A stretch of DNA of 33,715 bases from CAYNLG01 sp964397995 (GTDB taxonomy: Bacteria > Planctomycetota > Phycisphaerae > FEN-1346). Positions 7,495-14,642 of the stretch are shown piece by piece. How positions within the stretch are numbered: position 1 is the stretch's first letter; each line of letters opens with the position of its first letter. Both the position numbers and the translations under genes were made by a program. The stretch is taken from positions 1-33,715 of the forward strand of contig CAYNLG010000039.1 of assembly GCA_964397995.1 (NCBI GenBank). The letters run 5' to 3'. The notes below the pieces were generated by a model. It did not search any database. It saw only the letters and a program-made list of their open reading frames with translations, and had not been told where the DNA came from.

Positions 7495-7529
7495 ACCGCC
7501 AGCCGGGGGCCTAGCGCGTGTTCGGGGGC

Positions 7530-7619
7530 ATGAGCGCCTTTGCGGGTATGAGCGCCTTTGCGTGCATGAGCCCCTCTGCGGGCATGAGCGCCTTTGAGAA
7601 CATGAGCGCCTTTGGCAGG
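7530..7619 (+). repeat. 18-bp tandem repeat, five units
   Basis: Five consecutive 18-bp units begin at 7530, 7548, 7566, 7584 and 7602. Each begins ATGAGC, and four of the five continue GCCTTTG before a variable last third. In the forward frame the units read M-S-A-F-A-G and variants. Because the period is a multiple of three the repeat is open in all frames, but no ribosome site or conserved protein context supports translation. Confidence 0.85.
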
Positions 7620-7677
7620 ACGGCGTTCCCCAAGGCGGTGTGCGGGTAGCACGGCGTATTCATGGTGGCGGCGGGGC

Positions 7678-7833
7678 GCTTCGGCTTGGGGGGGGTAGGG
7701 CCCGTCCCGGCGGTCGGTCTCTTGGGAGGTCGCGCGCAACCGGGCCGGACCGGACCGGATTCCCGCGACGGGGGTACCCCTCACCGGGGCCATTGGCATG
7801 GCGGCGCGGGCGTTTCGGCTTGGGGGGGGTAGG
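7678..7833 (+). repeat. Pair of direct repeats with eight-G tracts
   Basis: Two 22-bp near-identical copies (7678-7699 and 7812-7833) share TTCGGCTTGGGGGGGGTAGG and differ at one base near the start. They are spaced 134 bp apart. Both are preceded by a CATGG-plus-GC-rich segment. Function unknown. Confidence 0.6.
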
Positions 7834-7979
7834 TGGCCACCCCCAGGGCCTGTCTTGGCGCGCCCCCCCTCGGGTTCGCCGACGCGGGACACCGGCCGGC
7901 GGGAGTGCGGCCTGCGGGCCATCGAGCACAGGGGGGTGGCGGCGGGAGACGTGGTGCACGGGCCTCCCGTCGCGCGCTG

Positions 7980-8372
7980 TCAGGGCATGCGGGCCTGGGG
8001 GTCGCCTCTGCCGGCGTCGCGGGGTGACGTGGCTTCCAGAGGCGCGGGCGGGGGCAGGCGGTGCCCGGGGCACCTCAGGCGGAAGGTCTCTCGCCGTTCG
8101 TCCTCCAGCCACTGCGGAACCGGCCCCGGTATCTGGAGAGGGAGGAGAATGCCGTCGGCCGGGCGCAGGTCGCGGTAACCGATTGGGCTGCCCCGGTGCC
8201 AGATGGGGATGCGGAGGCGCGACGCCCGCTTCCGGACGGCGTTGGCCGAGGGGAACCAGCCGGCCGCGGGGTCGGCGAGGCGTTCGGCAATCTCGCGGGC
8301 CATGTAGTTGGCCTTCGCGAGGTTCTGCATGCGGCGGTCGCGCTCCGGCGTCCAGACGAGAGGACGTCCCAT
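7980..8372 (-). CDS. Small DNA-binding protein, homeodomain-like (GcrA/Myb-type helix-turn-helix)
   Basis: A 130-aa protein. Residues 5-55 read VWTPERDRRMQNLAKANYMA, then REIAERLADPAAGWFPSANA, then VRKRASRLRI. This W-T-x-E ... IA-x-x-L ... A-x-x-R-x-x-R-L pattern resembles GcrA and other homeodomain-like helix-turn-helix proteins of phages and bacterial regulators. The C-terminal half is Pro/Arg-rich and uninformative. The ATG at 8372 has an excellent AAGGAGG site 7 nt upstream. It begins 1 nt after the stop of the small gene at 8374-8529, so the two are probably co-transcribed. A transcriptional or phage-related DNA-binding role is inferred from the fold only. Confidence 0.6.
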   Translation of the reverse strand: MGRPLVWTPERDRRMQNLAKANYMAREIAERLADPAAGWFPSANAVRKRASRLRIPIWHRGSPIGYRDLRPADGILLPLQIPGPVPQWLEDERRETFRLRCPGHRLPPPAPLEATSPRDAGRGDPQARMP

Positions 8373-8373
8373 C

Positions 8374-8529
8374 TCAGGCCTCCTTGTCGCGCTTGATGGT
8401 CTCGGGGTTGGCGGCCCGCACCATCGCGACGATGCCCGCCTTCACCGCCGAGGGAAGGCCGGCCCACGAGGCCACGACGGCCTCCAGATCGGGGGCCTGC
8501 TCAAGAAAACGCGACAAGTTTCGCGACAA
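8374..8529 (-). CDS. Small protein upstream of the helix-turn-helix gene
   Basis: From the TTG at 8529 a 51-residue product reads SRNLSRFLEQAPDLEAVVAS, then WAGLPSAVKAGIVAMVRAAN and a charged tail. It is an amphipathic, Leu/Val/Ala-rich sequence, unlike the Arg/Pro-rich products of shadow frames. The segment LEAVVASWAGLPSAVKAGIVAMV resembles C-terminal tails of phage-type proteins that I cannot name with certainty. The frame stays open upstream into the tRNA-Ser gene, so it could be the 3' end of a longer lost gene. The start codon is a guess. The stop lies 1 nt before the next ATG, suggesting an operon. Confidence 0.45.
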   Translation of the reverse strand: MSRNLSRFLEQAPDLEAVVASWAGLPSAVKAGIVAMVRAANPETIKRDKEA

Positions 8530-8576
8530 GACGGCCGAATCGGCGGTCCCGGCCGGGCCGCCATTCTGCCGGATCT

Positions 8577-8666
<90 letters not shown>

Positions 8667-8757
8667 GTCCGGCAGATGCCCCATTCTAGCGGGCCGTGGG
8701 CCGAGCCGTCCACACCGTTCGCCTGGGGCCGGCTGCGCGCGACGGCCCCATACCCGT

Positions 8758-8786
8758 TTGCCCCAGGCCTGAACGTGGGGTATAGT
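8758..8786 (+). promoter_or_regulatory. Sigma-70-type promoter of the PEP-CTERM gene
   Basis: TTGCCC (8758-8763), a 17-nt spacer, and TATAGT (8781-8786). Transcription should start near 8793, about 85 nt upstream of the ATG at 8878. It shares its -35 sequence and spacing with the promoter at 15478-15506. Confidence 0.7.
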
Positions 8787-8877
8787 CCACCGTTCGGGCA
8801 GCGTCGAGGCAACCCGGGGCCAGGGCCCTTTCCGTTGCCGCCGGCGTCTGGGTCCGGGCCCTGAGGGGACATTCCCG

Positions 8878-9549
8878 ATGCGATTCGTCTCTCTTTGCGC
8901 CGCGGCAGCCGTCTTGCTGGCGGCCGGTACGGCCTCGGCCCAGTATGTCGAGCGCTGGGACAGCACCCACCGCGAGGAACACAACTGGGTCTGGGATTCG
9001 GCGTCCCTGGGCGTCTGGCAACCGATGGCCTGGGCGCCGACCGGCGGCCCGGACAACAGCGGCCACGTGGCCACCGATATCGGCGACCTCGCGGGCGATT
9101 TCTTCATTCCGGGCGACTCGTTCCCCGCGTGGATCATGGCCGACGCCGGTGGCGGCCAGGAAATCGACCTCGCCGGGCAATCCGTGCGGATCGACCTCAA
9201 GCTCGACGCCGGGAGTACGTTGGGCGGCGGCACCATCCACTTCTACGTCCAGAAGGCCGGCACGTACTACTACCACCTGACGCCGCTGGCGCCGGGCGCG
9301 GAGACGTGGACCACCGCCTCCCTGGCCGTGGGCGGGGACACCGACTGGGCCGACCTCTTCGTTCCCGACCCGAGCGTCCTGCCCAGCGACCTCTTTGACG
9401 ACCCCGACGAGTACGGCTTCATCCTCCTCCGGGACGGCGACGAGCCCGCCGGGAGGCTGCGTTTCGACAACTTCGCCGTGCCGGAACCGGTGACGCTGGC
9501 GCTGCTGGCTTTGGGCGCGGCGGGCCTTCTCGGCCGCCGCCTTCGGTAG
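8878..9549 (+). CDS. PEP-CTERM sorting-domain exported protein
   Basis: A 223-aa exported protein. Residues 1-21 form a signal peptide (hydrophobic CAAAAVLLAAGTASA, cleavage after ASA). The middle (about 25-200) is acidic and rich in W, G and D, with no catalytic motif that I recognise. It looks like a beta-sandwich. The C-terminus is a PEP-CTERM signal: VPEP, the hydrophobic helix VTLALLALGAAGLLG, then RRLR. Such proteins are cut and anchored by an exosortase, typically in exopolysaccharide producers. No exosortase is in the window. A clear promoter lies at 8758-8786. Ligand and role unknown. Confidence 0.85.
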   Translation: MRFVSLCAAAAVLLAAGTASAQYVERWDSTHREEHNWVWDSASLGVWQPMAWAPTGGPDNSGHVATDIGDLAGDFFIPGDSFPAWIMADAGGGQEIDLAGQSVRIDLKLDAGSTLGGGTIHFYVQKAGTYYYHLTPLAPGAETWTTASLAVGGDTDWADLFVPDPSVLPSDLFDDPDEYGFILLRDGDEPAGRLRFDNFAVPEPVTLALLALGAAGLLGRRLR

Positions 9550-9618
9550 ATCCCTCGGCGATACGGACATCCGGAGCGCCTGCGGTGCGTTCGTGTCCGC
9601 GGTCCCGCGCGCATTCTG

Positions 9619-10293
9619 TTGGCCGCCCTGCCCGCCCCGAGTATGGTGGAGTTCGTCCGCGTCAACGTGCGCCCATGGCACCCGATCGGGGGCGTCACGG
9701 ACGACACGGTGATGTGCGACCTCCTGCTCGACGCCATCCTCGAGACCTGGGGCGACCTCACGGCCTACGGCTGGGTCAGGGCCTGGGAACGGTTCGACCA
9801 ACCCGACACCCGCGCGAGCGGCGAGACGATCACCCGCCTCGACCATGTCCACTGGATCGAGCGGTACTACGACGAGATTCTGGGCCATCTGCTGCCCTAC
9901 CGGGACGCCCGGCACGAGGAGCGCACCTCGTGCGTGAGCTGGAACTCGATCGAGGTCCTGGGGCCGGCCCTTGCGACGCTGCTGATTACGGGCGAGGACC
10001 CGGAAGCGATGATGCTCGCCTGTGCCCGTTTCGGCCGCGACGCCGACACCGTGTGCCGCGTGGCGGGCGGCCTGGCGGGGGTTCTGGGCGGGGCCGAGGC
10101 CATATCGGCCGAGTGGCGCGAGACCGTGCTCACGCGGAACACGTGGCTGGACCTGGGGCCCAAGGCCGCGCGCCTGGCGGCCATCACGCGCCGGCGCCTG
10201 GAGCGCAAAGCGGCTGCGGCCAAAGCGGTTCTAGAGGGGGCCTGGGACCCCGAACGTGGCCACCGCGGCCTTCCTGACGGATTTCCGTATTGA
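9619..10293 (+). CDS. ADP-ribosylglycohydrolase-family protein, N-terminally truncated
   Basis: A 224-aa protein of the DraG/ADP-ribosylglycohydrolase family, which removes ADP-ribose from proteins using two metal ions. Visible motifs are GGVTDDTVMCDLLLDAI (the TDDT metal-binding motif) and ARFGRDADTVCRVAGGLAGV (the second metal motif, usually GGDTDTI). Normal members begin 40-60 residues earlier with a GxxxGDAxG motif, which is missing here. The upstream 70 bp in all frames do not encode it. The start is uncertain (TTG at 9619 or ATG at 9643). It is either a 5'-deleted pseudogene or a divergent short form. Its stop codon lies inside the -35 box of the aspS promoter. Confidence 0.7.
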   Translation: MAALPAPSMVEFVRVNVRPWHPIGGVTDDTVMCDLLLDAILETWGDLTAYGWVRAWERFDQPDTRASGETITRLDHVHWIERYYDEILGHLLPYRDARHEERTSCVSWNSIEVLGPALATLLITGEDPEAMMLACARFGRDADTVCRVAGGLAGVLGGAEAISAEWRETVLTRNTWLDLGPKAARLAAITRRRLERKAAAAKAVLEGAWDPERGHRGLPDGFPY

Positions 10294-10317
10294 CACGGCC
10301 CCCGCAGGCCCGATAAT
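10290..10317 (+). promoter_or_regulatory. Strong sigma-70-type promoter for aspS
   Basis: TTGACA (10290-10295, perfect consensus), a 16-nt spacer, and GATAAT (10312-10317). Predicted transcription start is near 10324. It overlaps the stop codon of the upstream gene. It implies a leader of about 184 nt before the aspS start codon. Confidence 0.75.
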
Positions 10318-10327
10318 CACCATCGCC

Positions 10328-10363
10328 ATGACGACGCGTGACGCTAATCCGACCCCGGCGTAA
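10328..10363 (+). CDS. Candidate aspS leader peptide (11 aa)
   Basis: ATG at 10328 opens an 11-codon frame, M-T-T-R-D-A-N-P-T-P-A, ending in TAA at 10361-10363. It starts about 4 nt after the predicted transcription start, so translation would be leaderless. It contains one Asp codon (10340-10342) and one Asn codon (10346-10348). Its stop codon sits in the loop of the first hairpin of the candidate attenuator. There is no protein-level evidence; the case rests on its position in the leader. Confidence 0.35.
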   Translation: MTTRDANPTPA

Positions 10364-10435
10364 ACGGCCGGGGCCCAGTGCGCGTCGAAGCAGCTCGAGC
10401 CGGCCCCGGGCGAATGCCCCGGCGGCCGGTTTTTT
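10353..10435 (+). terminator. Intrinsic terminator with competing hairpins (candidate aspS attenuator)
   Basis: The terminator hairpin pairs CCGGCC (10400-10405) with GGCCGG (10424-10429) and CCGGGC (10406-10411) with GCCC-GG (10416-10422, one bulged C), with a GAAT loop, followed by six T (10430-10435). Upstream, CCCCGGC (10353-10359) can pair with GCCGGGG (10367-10373). Alternatively CCGGGGCC (10368-10375) can pair perfectly with GGCCCCGG (10402-10409), which would break the terminator. The three pairings are mutually exclusive, as in amino-acid attenuators. It could instead simply terminate the upstream gene. Confidence 0.65.
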
Positions 10436-10507
10436 CGTGGCCGAGAGACGCCCCCACGCCCCACCGGGACGGGCCCGGACGGGCGGGGGGGGCCAGGGAG
10501 GTGCACC

Positions 10508-12307
10508 ATGGAGACCGCGTATCGCACGCACACCTGCGGGCAGCTTCGGGCCGAGGACGTCGGCACGACCGTTCGCCTCGCCGGCTGGGTCGATTCCAGC
10601 CGCGACCATGGCGGGGTCATCTTCATCGACCTCCGCGACCGCTACGGCACCACCCAGTGCGTCTTCAACCCGGAGCACAGCCCCAAGGCCCATGCGGCCG
10701 CCGAAGGCCTCCGGAGCCAGCACGTCGTGGCCGTCACGGGCGAGGTCCAGGCCCGGCCCGAGGACATGGTGAATCCGAAACTGGCCACCGGGGCGGTCGA
10801 AATCATGGTCCGGGAGGCCGAACCGCTGGCCGCCAGCGAGACCCCGCCCATCGAGGTCTCCGACCAGTGCGAGGCCGGCGAGGACCTGCTCCTGAGGTAC
10901 CGGTACCTGGACCTGCGTCGGCCCCACATGCAGCGTAACCTGGCGGCGCGACACACGATCGTGCGTACGATGCGGCGGACGCTGGAGGACGAGGGCTTCA
11001 TCGAGGTCGAGACGCCGCTCCTGACGAAATCGACCCCGGAGGGGGCCCGCGACTTCCTCGTCCCGAGCCGCGTCAACGCGGGCCGGTTCTACGCCCTGCC
11101 CCAGTCGCCCCAGCTCTTCAAGCAGATCCTCATGATCGCCGGCTACGACCGGTACTACCAGATCGCCAAGTGCTTGCGGGACGAGGACTTACGGGCCGAC
11201 CGGCAGCCGGAGTTCACCCAGCTCGACGTCGAGATGGCCTTCGTCACCGAGGCCGACGTCATGGCCGTCACGGAGCGGGTCATCACGGCGGTCATCACGG
11301 CGGTGCTCGACGTCGAGGTCGAAACCCCGTTCCCGCGGCTGACGTTCGCGGAGGCGATGCGGGACTACGGCAGCGACGCCCCGGACCGGCGGTTCGGGAT
11401 GCATCTGACGGACGTGGCGGACCTGGCGAAGGCGAGCGAGTTCCGCGTCTTCCGCGAGGCCGCCGAGAAGGGCGGCCACGTGCGGGGCCTCAAGGTGCCA
11501 GGCGGTAAAGCCTTCTCCCGCAAGGACATAGACGGTCTGACCCAGTTCGTCGCCGACTTCGGCGCCAAGGGCCTCGCTTGGATGCGCTGCGAGGCCGACG
11601 GCCTGGCCGGGCCCATCGCGAAGTTCTTCACGGCCGACCAGCTCCGCGAGATGAAGGGGGCGTTCGACGCCGCCGAAGGCGATCTGCTGCTCTTCATCGC
11701 CGACGAGCCACCGACCGTGGCGGCCAGCCTGGGGGCCCTGCGCGTCCATCTGGGCCGCAAACTGGGTCTTGCGAAGGACGGCATCCTCAACCTCTGCTGG
11801 GTTACCGAGTTCCCCCTGCTGGAGTACGACGTCGAGGCCAAGCGGTACGTGGCCATGCATCACCCCTTCACGAGCCCGATGCCGGAGGACCTGGAGGCGC
11901 TCGAAAGCGACCCGGCGGCCGTCCGGGCCCGGGCCTACGACGTGGTCCTGAACGGGGTGGAGCTGGGCGGCGGAAGCGTCCGTATCCACCGTCCGGACGT
12001 CCAGGAACGCGTTTTCCGGCTTCTGGGCATCGACGAGGAGGAGGCCCGGGTCAAGTTCGGGTTCCTCCTGGAGGCCCTCCAGTACGGGGCGCCGCCGCAC
12101 GGCGGCATCGCCCTGGGGCTGGACCGGTTCGTGCGGCTGCTGCTGGGCGAACCGAGCATCCGGCACGTCATCGCGTTCCCGAAGACGCAGCGGGCCCAGT
12201 GCATGATGACGGGCGCCCCGGGGCCGGTGGACGAGCGTCAGCTCCGCGAGCTGCACGTCCGGCTGCGGCCGGAAGCCACGCAGGCCGATGCGTCGAATGA
12301 AGCGTAG
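10508..12307 (+). CDS. aspS: Aspartyl-tRNA synthetase
   Basis: Class II aminoacyl-tRNA synthetase charging tRNA-Asp, and possibly tRNA-Asn in organisms using the amidotransferase route. The protein is 599 aa, the normal bacterial length. The N-terminal OB-fold domain is at about 1-110 (GWVDSSRDHGGVIFIDLRDR). Motif 1 is around 145-180 (IVRTMRRTLEDEGFIEVETP). Motif 2 is CLRDEDLRADRQPEFTQLD. The GAD insertion domain is in the middle (about 290-430). Motif 3 is GGIALGLDRFVRLLLG. The start ATG follows a GGGAGG site. Upstream lie a consensus promoter and a terminator hairpin that may act as an attenuator. Gene intact. Confidence 0.97.
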   Translation: METAYRTHTCGQLRAEDVGTTVRLAGWVDSSRDHGGVIFIDLRDRYGTTQCVFNPEHSPKAHAAAEGLRSQHVVAVTGEVQARPEDMVNPKLATGAVEIMVREAEPLAASETPPIEVSDQCEAGEDLLLRYRYLDLRRPHMQRNLAARHTIVRTMRRTLEDEGFIEVETPLLTKSTPEGARDFLVPSRVNAGRFYALPQSPQLFKQILMIAGYDRYYQIAKCLRDEDLRADRQPEFTQLDVEMAFVTEADVMAVTERVITAVITAVLDVEVETPFPRLTFAEAMRDYGSDAPDRRFGMHLTDVADLAKASEFRVFREAAEKGGHVRGLKVPGGKAFSRKDIDGLTQFVADFGAKGLAWMRCEADGLAGPIAKFFTADQLREMKGAFDAAEGDLLLFIADEPPTVAASLGALRVHLGRKLGLAKDGILNLCWVTEFPLLEYDVEAKRYVAMHHPFTSPMPEDLEALESDPAAVRARAYDVVLNGVELGGGSVRIHRPDVQERVFRLLGIDEEEARVKFGFLLEALQYGAPPHGGIALGLDRFVRLLLGEPSIRHVIAFPKTQRAQCMMTGAPGPVDERQLRELHVRLRPEATQADASNEA

Positions 12308-12364
12308 TCAGGCCCGCACGGGCTGCTGGAAGGCCGAACTCCGACGGCGGGGGTTGGCGGGGCG

Positions 12365-13474
12365 TCACGCGTCCGCGGGCGCCTCCGGCCGGTCCTCGCC
12401 TTCGGCATAGACCTCCGGGGGGATCGTGAAACCGAGGCTCGCGCAGCGGTCCAGGAAGGCCGGGCGCCGGCCGCTCGCCACCCAGACGCCCTGTTCGCGG
12501 CCGGCGTCGTCAGCCCCGCGGCGCTCGTAGCGGAAGAGGTCCGCCAAGGCCACGCGGCCCTCCTCGACGCCCGCGCACTCGGTGATGCGGGTGATGCGGC
12601 GTGTGCCGTCGGCCAGGAACCGGTGCTGGACGAAAACGTCGATAGCGGCCGCAATCTGGCGGTGTATGGCCCAAAGCGGCAACATCAGCCCCCGCTCCAG
12701 AACCATCATTTCGAGCCGCGCGACGGCGTCTTCCGGACTGGCGGCATGGAGCACCGCGAGGCACCCCTGGTGGCCGCTGGTGATGGCCTGTAGCATATCC
12801 AGGGCCTCGGGGCCGCGGACTTCGCCGACGATGATCCGCGTCGGCCGCATCCGCAGGCTGTTGCGGAAGAGGTGCGCCATCGAGACGGCCCCCTTGCCTT
12901 CGATGTTGGCCTGGCGGCATTCGAGGCGGACGACGTGGTCTTGGGCGAGCTGAAGTTCGGCCGTGTCCTCGATGGTGATGATACGCTCTCCCTCGGGGAC
13001 GTAGCGGCTGAGTATACCAAGTGTTGTGGTTTTGCCGGTGCCGGTCGCCCCGGCGAAGACGATGTTCGCGCGACCTTTGACGGCCGCCGCCAGGAGGTGG
13101 GCCATCCGCCGCGAGAGCGTGCCGCGCGCGAGCAGGTCCGCCACGGATTTCAGCGCGCGGGTGAAGCGGCGGATGGTCACGGCGGGCCCGTCGACGGCCA
13201 GCGGGGGGATCACCACGTTGCCGCGCGACCCGTCCGGCAGGCGGAAATCCGCCGCCGGCTGCGAGGCCGAAACCATGCGTCCGCCGGGCTGAAGGAGGGC
13301 CTGGACAAGGCTATAGAGCTTATCCGAACTCTCGAACCGAATCGGCTGGCGCTCCATGCGGCCGGTCCGCTCGACGTAGACGCGCTCCGGGCCGTTGATC
13401 ATGATTTCGGTCACGGCGGGGTCCGCCAGCAGGTGCCGGATGGGCCGCAGGCCGGGGTGGTCGAGCCAGTCCAT
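12365..13474 (-). CDS. CpaF/TadA-type secretion ATPase
   Basis: A 369-aa VirB11/PulE-superfamily ATPase of the CpaF/TadA branch, which powers Tad/Flp pilus assembly or related secretion at the inner membrane. The N-terminal domain (1-110) includes DPAVTEIMINGPERVYVER and FRLPDGSRGNVVIPP. Walker A is GATGTGKTT (142-150), the Asp box IITIEDTAEL (165-174), Walker B RIIVGEVRGPE (213-223), and the His box GHQGCLAVLHAASPEDA (234-250). All nucleotide-binding elements are intact. The start ATG has GGAG at good spacing. No other tad, flp or secretin gene is nearby on either side, so it is an orphan in this window. Its partner system, if any, lies elsewhere. Confidence 0.9.
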   Translation of the reverse strand: MDWLDHPGLRPIRHLLADPAVTEIMINGPERVYVERTGRMERQPIRFESSDKLYSLVQALLQPGGRMVSASQPAADFRLPDGSRGNVVIPPLAVDGPAVTIRRFTRALKSVADLLARGTLSRRMAHLLAAAVKGRANIVFAGATGTGKTTTLGILSRYVPEGERIITIEDTAELQLAQDHVVRLECRQANIEGKGAVSMAHLFRNSLRMRPTRIIVGEVRGPEALDMLQAITSGHQGCLAVLHAASPEDAVARLEMMVLERGLMLPLWAIHRQIAAAIDVFVQHRFLADGTRRITRITECAGVEEGRVALADLFRYERRGADDAGREQGVWVASGRRPAFLDRCASLGFTIPPEVYAEGEDRPEAPADA

Positions 13475-13777
13475 GGGAGATCTCCATACGAGGGGCGCCG
13501 AGGGGGTGTCGGGGGGGCCGAAAGCTCCCCGTTTCTAGCCTTTTTTGCCCCCTTTTTGGCTTTTTTTTGCCTTCACTTTCCTTTTTGTGCCCCCACAATT
13601 GCCTTCTTTTGTCATTTTTTGTGCTCCTTCTGACTTTTTTTGCCTTTTTTTGTCTTTTTTTGTTCCGGGCGGTCGGGGCGCCGCCCGGCGGCGCGAAATC
13701 GCCGCGCCCCCCCGTTGCCGCGCCGGGTTCAAGGCGTATCATAGGGGAGACCGGGGCCCAATGGAAGGAATCGGACG
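13475..13777. other. Intergenic region with a T-rich low-complexity tract
   Basis: Between the divergent CpaF-type and aldo/keto-reductase-like genes. From about 13535 to 13665 the plus strand is dominated by runs of 5-9 T interrupted by short G/C words such as GCC or GTC, for example CTTTTTTTG repeated at irregular spacing. This contrasts sharply with the GC-rich surroundings. Minus-strand frames would encode Lys-rich peptides. No supported gene is seen. A promoter for the downstream gene lies at 13715-13742. Confidence 0.7.
13715..13742 (+). promoter_or_regulatory. Predicted promoter of the aldo/keto-reductase-like gene
   Basis: TTGCCG (13715-13720), a 16-nt spacer, and TATCAT (13737-13742). 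Predicted start is near 13749, about 30 nt before the ATG at 13778, which has an AAGGAA ribosome site. Confidence 0.5.
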
Positions 13778-14623
13778 ATGGCCGACTTTCCGCGGACGCA
13801 GATCGAGAACCTGTCGGTGTCGCGGCTGGTGATGGGCACCAACTGGTGGCTGGGGTATTCGCATACGAGCAAGGCAAAAGATACGTTCATCCAGGAGCGG
13901 ATGACGTCGGAGCGGATCGCGGATATCATCGAGGTGTTCCTGCGCGAAGGCATCGACACCCTGGTGGGCCCGCGGCCCCTGCCCCACCTGGTGCGGGCCA
14001 TCCGGACGGCCGAGGACCGGGTCGGCGTCGGCACGGTCCAGATCGGCACGCCGCACCTGGACCTCGCGGGGACGCCGGAGGCCCGCGACGCCAACTGCCG
14101 CACCCTGGACGAGTTCGCCGAGATCGGCATCGACGTCTGCATGCCGCACCAGTGCTCGACGGACGCGATGACGGACCGTATCTCGCGGACCATCCGCGGG
14201 ATGGACGAGGTCTGCGCGCTGATCCGCGAGCGCGGGATGGTGCCGGGCCTCTCGACGCACATGCCGGAGGTGCCGGTCTACGCGGACGAGACGAACCTGG
14301 ACGTCGCGACGTACATCCAGATCTACAACGCCGTCGGGTTCCTGATGCCGATCGAGGTCGACTGGGTGCACCGGATGATCTGGCGGGCGAAGAAGCCGGT
14401 GCTGACGATCAAGCCGATGGCGGCGGGGCGGCTGTTGCCGCTGCCGGGGCTGGCGTTCGCGTGGTCGACGATCCGCGACCGCGACATGGTGGCCATCGGG
14501 ACGCACACGCCGGACGAGGCCCGCGAGGACATCGAACTCAGCCGCGCCCTCCTGGAGCACCGGGCGGCGGACTTCGATCTGCAGCGGACGCGGAGCAAGG
14601 CGTCGGTCGAGAGCCGGGCGTGA
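13778..14623 (+). CDS. Aldo/keto-reductase-like TIM-barrel protein
   Basis: A 281-aa protein. Beta-alpha repeats are visible: LVMGTNWWLGYSH near the N-terminus, then IADIIEVFLREGIDTLVGPR, RVGVGTVQIGTPH, EIGIDVCMPHQCS, and MIWRAKKPVLTIKPMAAGRL. The last resembles the strand-and-loop region near the cofactor site of aldo/keto reductases (PVLTIKPMAAGR). GTHTPDEAREDIELSRALL near the end is also AKR-like. The usual Asp-Tyr-Lys-His tetrad is not obvious, so it may not be a classical NADPH-dependent reductase. It is followed 19 nt later by the PHP gene, suggesting a two-gene operon. Substrate unknown. Confidence 0.6.
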   Translation: MADFPRTQIENLSVSRLVMGTNWWLGYSHTSKAKDTFIQERMTSERIADIIEVFLREGIDTLVGPRPLPHLVRAIRTAEDRVGVGTVQIGTPHLDLAGTPEARDANCRTLDEFAEIGIDVCMPHQCSTDAMTDRISRTIRGMDEVCALIRERGMVPGLSTHMPEVPVYADETNLDVATYIQIYNAVGFLMPIEVDWVHRMIWRAKKPVLTIKPMAAGRLLPLPGLAFAWSTIRDRDMVAIGTHTPDEAREDIELSRALLEHRAADFDLQRTRSKASVESRA

Positions 14624-14642
14624 GGGTCCGGGGAGGCGCGCC

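Larger units (their letters stand above)
7495..7979. other. Repeat-rich non-coding stretch
   Basis: No convincing gene is seen on either strand. The open frames here have the Arg/Pro/Gly-rich composition expected from antisense GC-rich DNA. The stretch contains an 18-bp tandem repeat (7530-7619) and a pair of G-tract direct repeats (7678-7699 and 7812-7833), each listed separately. Confidence 0.6.

Noticed and set aside
7290..7922. A 210-aa minus-strand protein with GAHARKGAHTRKG repeats
   Set aside because: The repeat is the antisense reading of the 18-bp tandem repeat; no ribosome site and shadow-like composition.
10318..10507. T-box riboswitch upstream of aspS
   Set aside because: No T-box AGGGUGGNACCGCG-type sequence is present; the leader is better described by competing hairpins.
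11189..12256. A 355-codon minus-strand frame opposite aspS
   Set aside because: Antisense to a clearly conserved gene.
13535..13732. Lys-rich protein resembling a histone tail (KRKVKAKKSQKGGKKG)
   Set aside because: Produced by A-runs of the low-complexity tract; no ribosome site and the flanking residues are not conserved-looking.
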